From Sweltsa coloradensis (Eukaryota; Arthropoda; Insecta; Plecoptera; Chloroperlidae), in the NCBI GenBank assembly GCA_024449915.1, contig JAMZAV010000097.1, positions 1,240,001 to 1,304,000 of the forward strand: a DNA stretch of 64,000 bases, written 5' to 3'. Shown piece after piece: positions 9,814-21,216 of the stretch. The notes beneath the pieces are model-generated. The model ran no database searches. It had not been told where the DNA came from and was given only the letters and a program-made list of their open reading frames with translations. How positions within the stretch are numbered: position 1 is the stretch's first letter; the number at the start of each line of letters is the position of its first letter. The position numbers and the translations under genes are program-made.

Positions 9814-12800
9814 GTAAAAAACAAACAAGGAACTAACAAAATTGGGAATCGTTAGACTGGAAGCGAGAATTTCAGCATCTTACCCACAATTATTTTAATA
9901 ACTTCTATAAAGAAACTAGGTTAATTATCATATAATAGAAAAGAGACACACATAATAATGGCTGGTTTTCAGGGATTCAGTATTCCACTTGCACAACGCT
10001 TTAATTACTGGAAATCTTAAGTGAGGATAAATTGCCGTTATTCGGAATTATTCGGCGACTTCCCGAACTAAAGCCCCATACGGTATACGGTGTACATGGG
10101 GATACCATTACACGAAATATTATATAATGCAATTTCTAAATATTATTAGATTTATAATTTACCTGGAAGAATAGATTTTTGAGTAATTTGTCATGTGAAT
10201 AACCAACAGTTCCTTTTCACATTTAGAAGGGCAAAATGTACGAGGTGGACTAGCAGAGGTGACAGTCAGTGTTATTTAAAATACAAAAATACTGAAAACT
10301 TAATAGCTGTTGTAAAACGTGGAGGTCAAAGTTGTCGTAAAGAGAAAACATTATCCTGGAATAAGCAGGTGCGGGAATAAACTATTAGGAATGTTCAGGA
10401 ATACAGCCACCAGACGGGAGGTGGAGTTTAAGAGGTAGTTAAATGAAGAAACATTATGGGATTGGGTTTCTGGTTTAAAGGTTAGAGGTGAACCGAAAAG
10501 GTGCAATGCTTTCGTATAAAACATGGCCACTGTCGGAGTGTCTACATAGTTTAGTCTAGTGTGTATATTCTCAAAATAATCCTGATGATGGATAACCTAG
10601 CCCTACTTGTACATAGAACAATCTAGAAGTTTGCATGCGAGGCACTAATTCAACAGGTCCGTTTTGCACAGATAAACTACTCAATCAGAAGGAAATAAAC
10701 GACATATTCAGGTCTGAGTGTGTATTATGCCAGTGGTGTAAAAGTATGTATTTTACTTGTTTCTTTCTTTTTTCTTCCTTTCTTTATGTTGTAATGTACG
10801 ATTTCAATAAATTGTGCAGTGGTAAAAGCTTATGGTTTTTCTTTGACTTCCACCGGAAAAGTTTAGATACCATATTAAATACAAATATATAACAGGAGCG
10901 TTTTAAAAAAATCTGGAGCAAAGTCTTGAAAACCGTCCCGTTTGTTAAACGAAACGTTGACTATATACTTTAAACTTTTCAGCCGTCAAACATATTTCTT
11001 TCTTACTGTTGATCTTTCAACGGATATCTTCTTATCTTAAGCGATGAAACTTTCTAACTTTACGAAGAGGGAAAACACTAGAGCAAGCATTAAGATGAAG
11101 TAGTCGAAAATCGGCAGATTAAACAGGCAAAGTTAATTTTCGTATTCAGAACCTACTCTGGGTTAACAAATTAGTTAACAAACTATTTAAAGCAGAAACA
11201 TTTTAAGTTTCTAGTAGTATATATTAATATATGTATATTTTTTTAAATTATAGACGTCACAAGATAATATTGAAAATTCAAATACATGTTATTGAATTGC
11301 GTCATAAAATCGTAAAAAGCAATTAAATGATGAAACGTCATTTACAAAATAAATTAAATATATGGCTGATCTTTATAGAATGTGTATGAGATGCTTAACA
11401 GTACATTAAAATATACCCTGCTTGTTAAAAGTGGAAAAATGATTAACACAAAACTGATCATATAAATGAAAGTGAGAAGATATACAATTTTTAAACGTGT
11501 AAATAAACATAAAATATGAATAGATACAAATTATTATCATTTTGTAACACACAGTATTCATCCTACCTCCATATGATTTCAAAAAGTATTCACTTGGAAG
11601 TTTTCACTAAAATAAATAAATTTTGTGTTTGTGAGTTAAGTAAGGAAATAAAAAGTGGAATCCATTAACTAGCTTCGATGTCTGTTATTTGCTTTACCTT
11701 TATATACACAAGAATATGGTAAAGATGTGTTTACCATGAACTCTATCCCACGACTCAATTTTATGGGATTTTACTCTTATCAAATGAAATTCCTGGAAAT
11801 CGAGAATTCGTCTTTTAGCTTTTATTTGAATATTGAACTGGGGCGTTGCAGCATCCGGTTTGAAAACCAATCTGGATTTAATAAAACTAAATCAAATAGA
11901 TTTACCTCAACTCCCCGCCTGCACGTATTATAGGGTCCCATTGTACGTATTAGAAGTAATGAAATTATACTGTGTATCCAGTTTCTTTTTTAATTAAACA
12001 AGATAATTCATTATAATTTACAAAAACTAATATATCATATGCACATAATATTACTGATAAGAGATAACACGTTTATTTTACAATAAATGCCAAATCAATT
12101 TTACTTGCAAAAAGTATGTAAGTATTTTGTATTAGAAACAAATCTTGTACGTGATTCTATAATCATCATTGTATTGTATTGTATGAATGAGAATACCTTC
12201 AAATAAAATAATTTGAATTAGAAGTTCCTGCAAGTTTAAACAATTTCATCTCGCTATAGAAATGCTAAATTACCAATTTGGTGGAGGCGCCGGGTCCGCA
12301 GAAAATTCAATGTACACGGTATTAGCACAGCCATAACCTCGTTTTTTATAAATTATAATTATATAATTATATAAATACGACCTCATATTTATGCAACGAT
12401 GCCAATCTTGAAGATAAATAATGTGTTCTGTATGCGCTCGGATGTACTACTTTTATAAGTAAATTGATTTTTATTAAGTACCGCCACACTATAGAAAGTT
12501 TGATTTTTGTTATTGAAGACTCCAAAGTCACCGTTTAAACACTGCTAAGCCAAGAAGTGATGGACTTGGATCCACATGAGCACTTGAAAATCGCCTGCTT
12601 GTAGCGTTGAAGAAAACTGGTAATGTAAAAAAAGTAAAAATAATAAAAGCAGTTCTGATAATTCAATATGTAAATTTCAATTAAACGTTTGTTCATATAT
12701 TAATTTAACCTTTTTTTCGTGAGTTCAAGAACCACATTTTATACAAGAAACCAGTATATTATGCATTGTGAGCATCGCACTTAATAGAAATGATAAAAGA

Positions 12801-14364
12801 TTTGTTACCTACATTGAACCGAAATCTATTAGGTTTGGCTACTAGCCAAACGAGAAAATCAATTCTTCCGAAAATAGTCGTCGTACTGCACTATTATAGT
12901 TCGATATTTATGCACTTGTTGATTACATGACTAACAGCCCCACGAACAATATCAAGCTCGACTTCACTGAAGCGATCGTAGAAATTATTAATGGTGTTCA
13001 GGTTGTTGTTGATACCGCTTCAATGGTGTATCCTAATTGTAGATAGAATTCCTGGAAAAAGGTGAGACCAGCCTTTTGAAACAGGTAGCTGTCATGATAT
13101 TCTATCCAGCAGAACAACGCAGTACTTTGAAGTAAACAACAGACTTAACATTATCTCCACCTAGATTATCCACCCGACATAGCTACAGCCGAGAGCATTG
13201 AACTTATTATCCGGCCTGGAGGTACATTTACTACTTAGCTGATGACTCGGTATGATACATACGAATTATATTAATTTCAGTGTGATGGTAATAACATCTA
13301 GAGCTCAACCCTGATTGGCGTAGCTTGGTTGTAACTACAACTACAAATATTAATGCACGTCGTTTCTATAGATCTTCAACATTATGTCCATATTAATGAA
13401 TAAATGTTATAATATATTAAAAATGATACCAAAAGATGCAGCTCAAACGAAACGCGCAAGATTGTGATTCGTGAGGTCCGAGGTTTGATATCCGCCACAA
13501 GCAATCCTTACTGAAAGTTGTTTCCCTTCACAACTATCTTGACTGTAAGTTTAGAACATTTCGTAGTATGTAAATTTGTAGATTTTGTATTTTGTAAATT
13601 CCTCAATTTGGTAAATTTAATAGAGTTTTTGTAAATTATGAATTTCGAAAATTCTGTTAATTCGGTATTTTTTTATGTGTTGGATTCAAAAATAGTAATT
13701 TGTATATAAAATATATAAATTTGCTAAATTAATAATAACCTGAATAATAAATCCATAATATCTTGTTATAATATATCAGACAGAAGAGAGGAATACATTG
13801 CAATTATTGTACCTGGGCCTGTTTCCCAAAATATATTAGAAAAATTAAATTTTCTCAACATACGATGTATTTTAGTTTACACGATTCTGTCGCCTGCAGC
13901 CATGAAACTAAAATGAAGTGCGACACAATATGGAGTGAATGTGCATAACTGTGTCTAAGCTTAATAAGCAGCCAAGAGAATTCTCGCATTGAACTAAGTT
14001 CTGCCTTAAGTAAGTTTAAGACACACCTTGAAGTTCTTAGTTCCAACTTGTGTGGGCTTAAGTAGGGGGACTTAGCTTTCATGAGATCGCGAGGAAAGTA
14101 AAACAATCACGACAGTAGAAGAGCTTAGGACATTACGCGTTACAGTTATGAAGTTAACTTAAGGTAATGTATTTTAATCCTGATTCAGCCCCATGGGATA
14201 AATTCAAGATATCGCAAATCTTTGAAATCTTATGCTTATGCGAAATATATTATACAGATCTTAAATAATTATAAGATTTAAAATTTATCGTTAGTACTTT
14301 AAAACAATTTATATTTTTTAGAAAGTTTTTAGAGATGATACATTTTGAAAAACAAACTTTTTGA
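9814..14364. other. Non-coding stretch with minor repeat fragments
   Basis: AT-rich, with no supported gene. Minor items are an isolated head motif GGTGGAGGCGCCGGGT at 12278-12297 and a palindromic AT run near 12343-12372. A weak tRNA-like block near 13440-13500 carries a degenerate B box, GGTTTGATATCC. Confidence 0.45.
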
Positions 14365-15160
14365 TTGGATGAGCGAAGCGAAGACTTCAATTTCACTGAC
14401 CCCCAAAAAATTTAGCTCGGGTGTTTTTTTTTTTGTTTGTTTGTTTGTTTGTTTGTTTTTTTTTTGTTTGTTTTTCTGTCTGTTTGTTAACTCTCTACCA
14501 GGCAAACGGCATATCCGATCTTGATGAAAATTTGACAGGACCTTCGAAATCTCTGAACTTAGAGGTGTATTGTTTTTGGGTACAATCGAAGAAATATTTC
14601 TCATGAATATCGTACTTTTACGATTTTTTTCGATTTTTAGTGCAATATTTTCGTGACATTTGGGCCAATTCTGACCAAACGGGTGGGGCTACAACGTTCA
14701 TATTATACATGGACATTAAGATTATGGTGATGTAGTACCTTTTGAAAGAAAAAGTTGAAAAAGTTAGCCGGAATTCATAGAAATAAAGCTTTTAATATAA
14801 GTTTTTTGATTTTTTGTGCGATATTTTCGTGCCATTTGGGCCATTTCTGACCAAACGGGTGGGGCTTTAACGTTCATATTATACATGGACATTAAGGTTA
14901 TGGTGATAAAGTACCTTTTGAAAGAAAAAGTTGACAAAATTACCCAGAATCCATAGAAATAAAGCTTTTAATATAAGTTTTTAACGGTAAATAATAACAA
15001 ATTGACAAGTAACAATAGAAACTTGACAACAATCACCTACAATGCGTGGACAGCAAAACAAAGCAACAAAGCACTCGCAAAAGTAAAGATATCCCACGCA
15101 GACTAAAAACTTTAAAAAAAGCTCATCCATCAACGCGGCGGGACTTTAGCGTTTTCCTAG
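14365..15160 (+). mobile_element. Helentron-like non-autonomous element, copy 1 (divergent)
   Basis: Starts TTGGATGAGCG and ends GCTCATCCATCAACGCGGCG followed by GGACTTTAGCGTTTTCCTAG. This is the same terminal arrangement as the copies at 31471 and 59080: a 5' motif repeated inverted just inside the 3' end, then a short AACGC/GCGTT hairpin, then CTAG. The interior differs from the other copies. After a (GTTT)n run and a shared 'CCGATCTTGATGAAAATTT' region it carries two tandem units of about 180 bp (14629-14808 and 14809-14988). A fragment of that unit recurs at about 41318-41460. It encodes no protein. Confidence 0.65.
14428..14477. repeat. (GTTT)n microsatellite
   Basis: Run of TTTG/GTTT units inside Helentron-like copy 1. 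Confidence 0.9.
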
Positions 15161-16533
15161 TGATAACATTTAACTGAGACTGAAGATAAAACAGAAGGTT
15201 GGTAGACGTTAGTTAAGGGTCACGATAAAATATGATTTAAGTTGGTTTTCGAACCTAGATCGCCTCTAACCCTGGCCTATGCTTAAACTAATTAAACACA
15301 CCTGGCTGAGAAAGCTATATCATATCGTACCGTTGCGTAGTTTGAAGCATGTGTGGATTAGTAAATACGCGAATAGTAATATATTGTTAAGTTGGCAAGA
15401 AACTGTTAATTACATTAGATTATAACGAAGACTCCTCGTTAACTATGCAAGTATGCAGAGCCGTTAGATTAAAGTTTTCAGGGTTTCTGTCTGCAATGGA
15501 ACGTGTACAAGCTCAAGCGAGCGCACAAATACCACATACACATGCAGACATTCTCGCACACACAAATGTGGTTTATATATTATAATGACATAGTTTTGTA
15601 GACAGTACTACGGCGGCAGCTACTCAACTCATCAGTGGTTAAGAAAGACATTTAGGCTAGAGCTCCAGTAAGGATTTATTTATATTATCGGATGAACTTC
15701 GTGATTGGCTAAAACGGACATTTCAAAATTCATTGGTATTGATCCTATTCATGGAGGTTTTACAAAAGTAATTGTATGGTTATACAATTTGGCCTCAATG
15801 ATTAAACAAATAAATTCCTATCAAAAACATTATTATTTTCACCCAATAAATTAATCCACATTATGTACTGTTTCATTTACGGCTGTTAGACAATAATTGC
15901 AGATGAAATGTAAAAACAGAGTACACAAGTAATTAGATCACATTCATTTATTAGTAAATTTACATTTTTGTTTGGGGTGTTATCTGTATTGTATAGTGAA
16001 CTGTGTAAATGGCCCATCTCTGGACATGTGTGTGTTCAAAACACAGATTACAGTAAGTGATAAAGGTTATTTGAATTCCATATCAAAATAAATGTATGTG
16101 TTTGTATTTGTTTTTCCATTTTAAATATCCAAGCTGTTTGATAAAACAAAATAAAATACTAATTAGTTTAATCCCACTGCGCCACATTCCACATTTTCTT
16201 CTAAACAATAACATCTAATTACTCCGTTCTCCCCAACAATCTCTCCCAGAACCCTCATAAGCGGCGGTCGTACTGACTACGAAGCCACTCTGACCTTCAC
16301 CTTGTGACCTACATCACTTGTTACACTCGCTAACCGGTGAACAAATTGCGTGCAATTGTTAAACCGTGCACGCCCACCGGGAAACTGTCAGTCGTCACTT
16401 TGAAAACACCGCGTACCAGGTTTAGTTCTGTCGGGAGTATTAATTTCGTCTGTATTCTACATGTTTAAACCATGTTTAATTTACATGTTCTACATATTTA
16501 ATTAAAACCAATAATCTTTGAACGGGAGGATAT
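15161..16533. other. Non-coding stretch
   Basis: AT-rich sequence with a slightly GC-richer patch at 16230-16400. No gene or repeat terminus is supported. Confidence 0.45.
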
Positions 16534-16733
16534 CAATAAAAACACAAACACGAACAATAATCACGGCCAGAAATAAAAACACTTACAAAAAGTGCGTAAA
16601 TGTTCGGAAGCTCTGCTTCCTTCCTCAGTATCCTCGCGTCTGAGGAAGGAGCTGAGCTCCCGAAAATTCACGCACTTTTGGTAAGTATGTTTATTTTTGA
16701 CTGTGGCTATTGTTCGTGTTTGTGTTTTTATTG
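16534..16733. repeat. 200-bp foldback hairpin
   Basis: Two arms of roughly 95 bp face each other with almost no loop. The left arm starts CAATAAAAACACAAACACG and the right arm ends CGTGTTTGTGTTTTTATTG. The arms match along their whole length with scattered mismatches and meet near the 'CGCGTCTGAGGAAGG' centre. A single unpaired arm recurs at 25870-25970. If transcribed, the RNA would fold into one long stem. It is probably a foldback transposon or an inverted duplicate of a repeat arm. Confidence 0.8.
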
Positions 16734-16817
16734 ACAAATTTACATAATTTCCACTTTCAATAATGTTATACGAACTATGAACAGTTTTCTTTACAATATA
16801 TATTACAGGGATGGAAT

Positions 16818-17034
16818 GTCCCATATAAGCATAATCATTTTTGTCCGTCCGATTGTTTGTCTCACCTCGTACACCTCATGATAAAAACCGAACATGACCT
16901 CCACTTCGCATGCGTTATTTTGGTTGACATTGCCATTTATCAAGGATAATATAGAATGTTTTTGATGGCCCTCGGAATCAGAGGGTAAACCGATCCAAAA
17001 TATCGATTTCTCTGAACCCGGCACCTCCACCAAA
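16818..17034 (-). repeat. Dispersed repeat with GGTGGAGGTGCCGGGT head, copy 2
   Basis: Minus-strand copy starting TTGGTGGAGGTGCCGGGT and ending near 'GCTTATATGGGA'. Block order is the same as at 487-845, but the interior is shorter and more divergent. No coding content. Confidence 0.75.
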
Positions 17035-18224
17035 AGTTTGCCAATATTTAAAAACCTGTGACTGTCTATCAATAAAATTCAGTGCTGCTTGTTCGTGAAC
17101 GAGAATATATTTCACCTCAGATTTATTATAAATATATTCTTCAAAACAGGATCAATGTTGATAATTTAACTGAGATATCGTTAGGCGAAAAAGTACTACT
17201 TTAAAGACTTATTTTAAATCGGATACCTACTGTAGTTTAAAAGTTTATGTTTTTAAATTGAAACAAGTTGGCAAATACCCACTTAATAACTTGTAAAGAT
17301 AATATGATTCGAGACAGTCTTAGTTAAAAACTCGTGACGAAACCACTTGACTTGGTTCATTAATACTTTTCGGGGCAAAATTTGGTAACTCTTTATTTTA
17401 TTCCTGATTGTTAAGACAGTTTAAGTTCAAATACTTATTTTGGACTAAATCAAATCAAAAATATTTTAGCTGAAATAAATTAAAGTTACATTATTAGCAT
17501 ATCACTCTAAAAATGGCATTTCCACATCCGTTAATTCCTATAGTGCACAATAAAATTACAACTGCTAACTGTTACTCGATCTGAAAAAATATAAATTATA
17601 ACGTACAAAACGAATTCCTGTTATGGAACTGTGTGCGGTAATAATAACGATGCTGGTAGAAACTATGCAAATATGCAACGCAATGATTCGCGGCCAGAGA
17701 CTAATTACCTAACACTGGACCACAACATAGGAACTCTAATGCAGATTGATCCCCGAGCATGTCTGTCTGTCTGTCTAGCGCCGGATTACCTCACAAATCA
17801 GGTGCTCTGTAATGCACATATGGAGCACACCTGTTGGATTACAATCAGTCGATACCCCCCCCCCTTCACCGCAACACGATCATATCCACTCGTTGTTATC
17901 ATAACACGCCCCTCTCGAGGTTCAATACACCAGCTATCAACACTTGTCTCCGATACAGATTATCGTCAACTATAGTATCACCTTTAATCCCACACACAAC
18001 CATATCGTCACATGCGGAAACGGTGTTGTCTTTGTAGTAATAGGCTAAAGTGGAAGAACATGTTTTAATCTCACCGGACCTTCGTGTGAATATTATTATT
18101 CATAATTTGACTAGAATTTCTTACAAATTATCGACATACGAGTATTGGATATAAAGTTCTCAACTTATTTGTCAGGACATCAGACCGGTTTTGTCTGACT
18201 AATTTGCTACGTTCATTATTTAAG
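17035..18224. other. Non-coding stretch
   Basis: AT-rich. A 114-codon open frame at 17631-17975 shows no recognisable domain and overlaps another frame of similar quality. No gene is supported. Confidence 0.4.
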
Positions 18225-18602
18225 TGCTACTTATTTAATTTATTTATTTTATGTCAATCCTATTCAGTTAAAATACTGATTTTAAAGGAGGACAACTAAA
18301 TAAATCTAATTACATAGATACATAGTATACAACAATGAACTATACAGTAAAGATAATATTATTTGAAATAGTAATATTACAACAACAATGCATTAAAACA
18401 TAACAATTTTGGAAACAAATTCAAAAAGGATATTAAATGCAATTAATTAATGAACCGAATATAAAAAAGGGGTGGGGGAAAAATGAAAAAAAAAACATCA
18501 AAAAGAAAAACGAAAAGAAAAAACTGATTTATTAGACGATCCTACTCAAACGAAAATGAGGTTTGCCAAAAATCAGGAACAGCAAATCAGGGAGAAATCA
18601 AA
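18225..18602 (-). mobile_element. Retroposon copy with A-rich tail (family R, copy 2)
   Basis: Minus-strand copy of the element at 1954-2350. Plus-strand TTTATTTATTT at the left is the reversed tail, followed by GGAGGACAAC (the conserved block reversed), and the right end is 'GCCAAAAATCAGGAACAGC'. The order of modules is the same in all copies. Confidence 0.75.
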
Positions 18603-19586
18603 TCAAAAAATTTTGAAAACTTTTTTATTTCATATAAAATATAGGAAGGGCTTTAAATTTTTTTTGAAGTTAATGTAGAATTATAAGAGCAACTTGAAAA
18701 AAACATTTAAAAAGTTCATGCAAATAACTATTAGATTTTTTTATATTAGATTTAGTTTTCACGTTCAAAGCAACTCTGAATTAAATCGTGGATTTTTAAT
18801 TTAAATACTTGTTGGATGTTCCCCACATCGACTCTTGAAAAAAAAAAAAAAAAAAAAACAAAAACAATCGGGATCATTTAACTTAATACCTATTTTAGTA
18901 AAATGCTTACAATACAGATACGAAAAGGATAATTTAAACTTAAATGTTTGACGAATAACGCTTTTAGCTATCTGAAAACAACAAATCTCAACTAATTATT
19001 TATTATTTATTTAAACCATTTAAACAATGATACAATAAACTATTGAAGAATAATCGGGCACTAGTAACCTGAATTTTGTGTGGCCATAAACAAAATATAA
19101 TAAACTAAGAATCTAACAAATAGAAAACATTCTTTATGCATTTTAATTAATGTAATTTAAGCTAAAATTGTTAAAACGCACATCTGTTAACAATAAGCTA
19201 CTTGCGACGCACCAAATGCGGTTAAGGCATCGCACAAACGCTCTACAGGAAGTTTATAACTAGATTCTCTCTTTTGTCACTTTTGTGTTGGTTGTTACGC
19301 AAGCACCAGCTGCAAGTGTCATCTAGTGTGACGTATTAAAAGAACATCATTTACCATACTGTGATAGAAGTATTATAGTACTATACTTCTCTGTTTGCGT
19401 AATCAGAACCTATTACGCAATAGTTCACCACTTGTATTTTAATTCGTTAAATTTTCTAACGGTTTTAATATGAAGGACAAAGAAAATAACGCCCATGCAC
19501 TTACCTAGTTTATGCCAATTGGAAACACCATTACCACAGATAATATGCCATTTCTGTATGATTGGACGCAGTTAGTAGGCACTACA
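18603..19586. other. Upstream region of the serpin gene
   Basis: AT-rich, with a poly-A run at 18838-18858. No coding sequence. Distal control elements for the serpin may lie here, but none could be recognised. Confidence 0.4.
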
Positions 19587-19621
19587 TATATAATAGCCTC
19601 TCGAAGAAGTCCTTAGTCAGT
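19587..19621 (+). promoter_or_regulatory. Serpin core promoter: TATA box and arthropod initiator
   Basis: TATATAA occupies 19587-19593 and the arthropod initiator consensus TCAGT occupies 19617-19621. The expected start, the A of TCAGT at 19619, lies 32 bases after the first T of the TATA box, which is the canonical spacing. It would give a 25-base 5' leader ahead of the ATG at 19644. The match of both motifs and their spacing to a gene start is strong sequence evidence. Transcription from it is inferred. Confidence 0.7.
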
Positions 19622-19643
19622 GGTAAGAATCTGCCGAGTAAAG

Positions 19644-21216
19644 ATGCCGTTTACCGCTCAATGTACTGCGTGTGCTGTGTTGGTATTTCTCACTGGTGGT
19701 CTAGTGGAAGCCATCGGCAGTGACAGTTCAGTGAGCGAAGTCAGCAGAAGCAACCAAGATTTCGCTACTGCTTTATACTCTGAGCTGGCTAAAGAAGACA
19801 ACTCTAGCAACATCTTCTTCTCGCCTCTGGGCATCCAAGTCAACTTAGCTCTTGCTTACGTCGGAGCTGGGGGGCAAACTGCTCAAGAGATGGCGGCCGG
19901 GCTTCGAGTACCGGACAACGTTGATGTGGTCAAGACAGGCTTTCAACAACTACTACAAGGCATGAACAATGATACGAGCAATGTGGCATTAGAAATAGTT
20001 AACAAGATCTATATGGCGAAGGGTTCTAGTGCCAACGATGAGTTCAACAAAGCAGCAACGGAAAATTTCTTTTCTGAAGTTCAAAATGTCGACTTCAGTT
20101 TGAAACCAGAAACTGCGAGGCTTGTATATGAGTGGGTGAATAACAAGACCCTTAGGAACATTGGCAAGATCAAGACTAACATTTGTGAAGACGACTTAGA
20201 TGATTTAACTGAGTTTGTACTCGTCAATGCAGTGTACTTTAAAGGAAAATGGAAAAGTGTTTTTGACAAAGAGAAAACTAAGCTTGAGCAGTTCCATGTC
20301 ACTACCGACACGACGAAGGACGTTGAAATGATGTGTAAAGAAGCAGCTTTCGCCCTCGTGACAAACAACGATATTGGTGCGGACATCTTGGAATTAAACT
20401 ACAAAGGTAAAAATAAATAGTACTATTTATTTGCTTCAATAAACTATAAAAGTGTCGATAAAACAAATCCTCTAAACATTTCACTTCTTTATAAAAAAAA
20501 ATGTATTTAAAATTTATTAACCAATTAAAAATAAATAACTTAGCTATTTTTAAATCCATTACAACATAAATCCTACCTAAGTTATAAAAATGATAACAGA
20601 ATTACATATTTACCACCGATTGCAACCTCACTCTTTGACTTGATATTTGATGGTATAGTGTTTTTTCATGCCAATTTTGTACACGTTAATTCCTATAAAA
20701 TACAAACTCTTTTTTATGTTGAAGACAATTTAACCGCAAATAAAATTTTACCCAACAGGTGACACCATGAGTCTTGTGATCATTCTACCGTTTGACATCG
20801 ATGGATTGTCGGAATTGGAAAACAAGCTTCGCGGAACAAACCTTACAACAATCTTCGAATCTTTAAGAGTCTATCAAACGGTCGAAGTTAAGCTTCCAAA
20901 GTTTAAGCTAGAACACTTTTTAAAACTCAACGATTACCTGATGGCCCTCGGAATGACCACCATGTTTGAAGAAGACACCGCAGATTTCTCTCCCATGTTG
21001 GACTCTGGTTCTTCCGTCACCAAAGTATTTCACAAGGTCATTATAGAAGTCGACGAAGAGGGTACAGAAGCTGCAGCGGCGACAAAATATGGCGGGACAC
21101 ATAAGAGTATGACGGAGGTCTCACTTTTCCATGCGAATCATCCCTTTGTGTTTATTCTGCGATGTAAAATATCTGGTGCTGTCATCTTCATGGGAAGATT
21201 CGTCGACCCAGACTAA
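19644..21216 (+). CDS. Secreted inhibitory serpin (two coding exons)
   Basis: A serine protease inhibitor of the serpin fold, 406 aa, from exon 19644-20406 and exon 20759-21216, with stop TAA at 21214-21216. Residues 1-23 form a signal peptide (cleavage probable after VEA), so it acts outside the cell. Family marks are NIFFSPLGI (56-64), NAVYFKGKW (195-203), hinge EEGTEAAAAT (354-363) and FHANHPFVF near the C-terminus (378-386), then GRFVDP. The alanine-rich hinge with Thr at P14 marks an inhibitor, not a storage or chaperone serpin. Counting 17 residues from the hinge Glu puts P1-P1' at Lys370-Ser371, so a trypsin-like target, such as a clip-domain protease of melanisation or Toll signalling, is likely but inferred. 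N-glycosylation sequons are N53, N109, N167 and N282. The start is the ATG at 19644, with A at -3. The gene has its own promoter and no clustered paralogue here. Confidence 0.93.
20407..20758 (+). other. Serpin intron
   Basis: A 352-base intron with GT at 20407 (AAAG before GTAAAAA) and AG at 20757-20758 (CCCAACAG). It interrupts a glycine codon (phase 1) inside the YKGDTMSLVIILP strand. Joining the two exons restores this serpin consensus exactly, which supports the junction. Confidence 0.92.

Noticed and set aside
19620..19643. Upstream GTG start for the serpin adding eight residues
   Set aside because: Eukaryotic GTG starts are rare, the ATG at 19644 has A at -3, and the signal peptide begins naturally there. 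The region is the initiator and leader.
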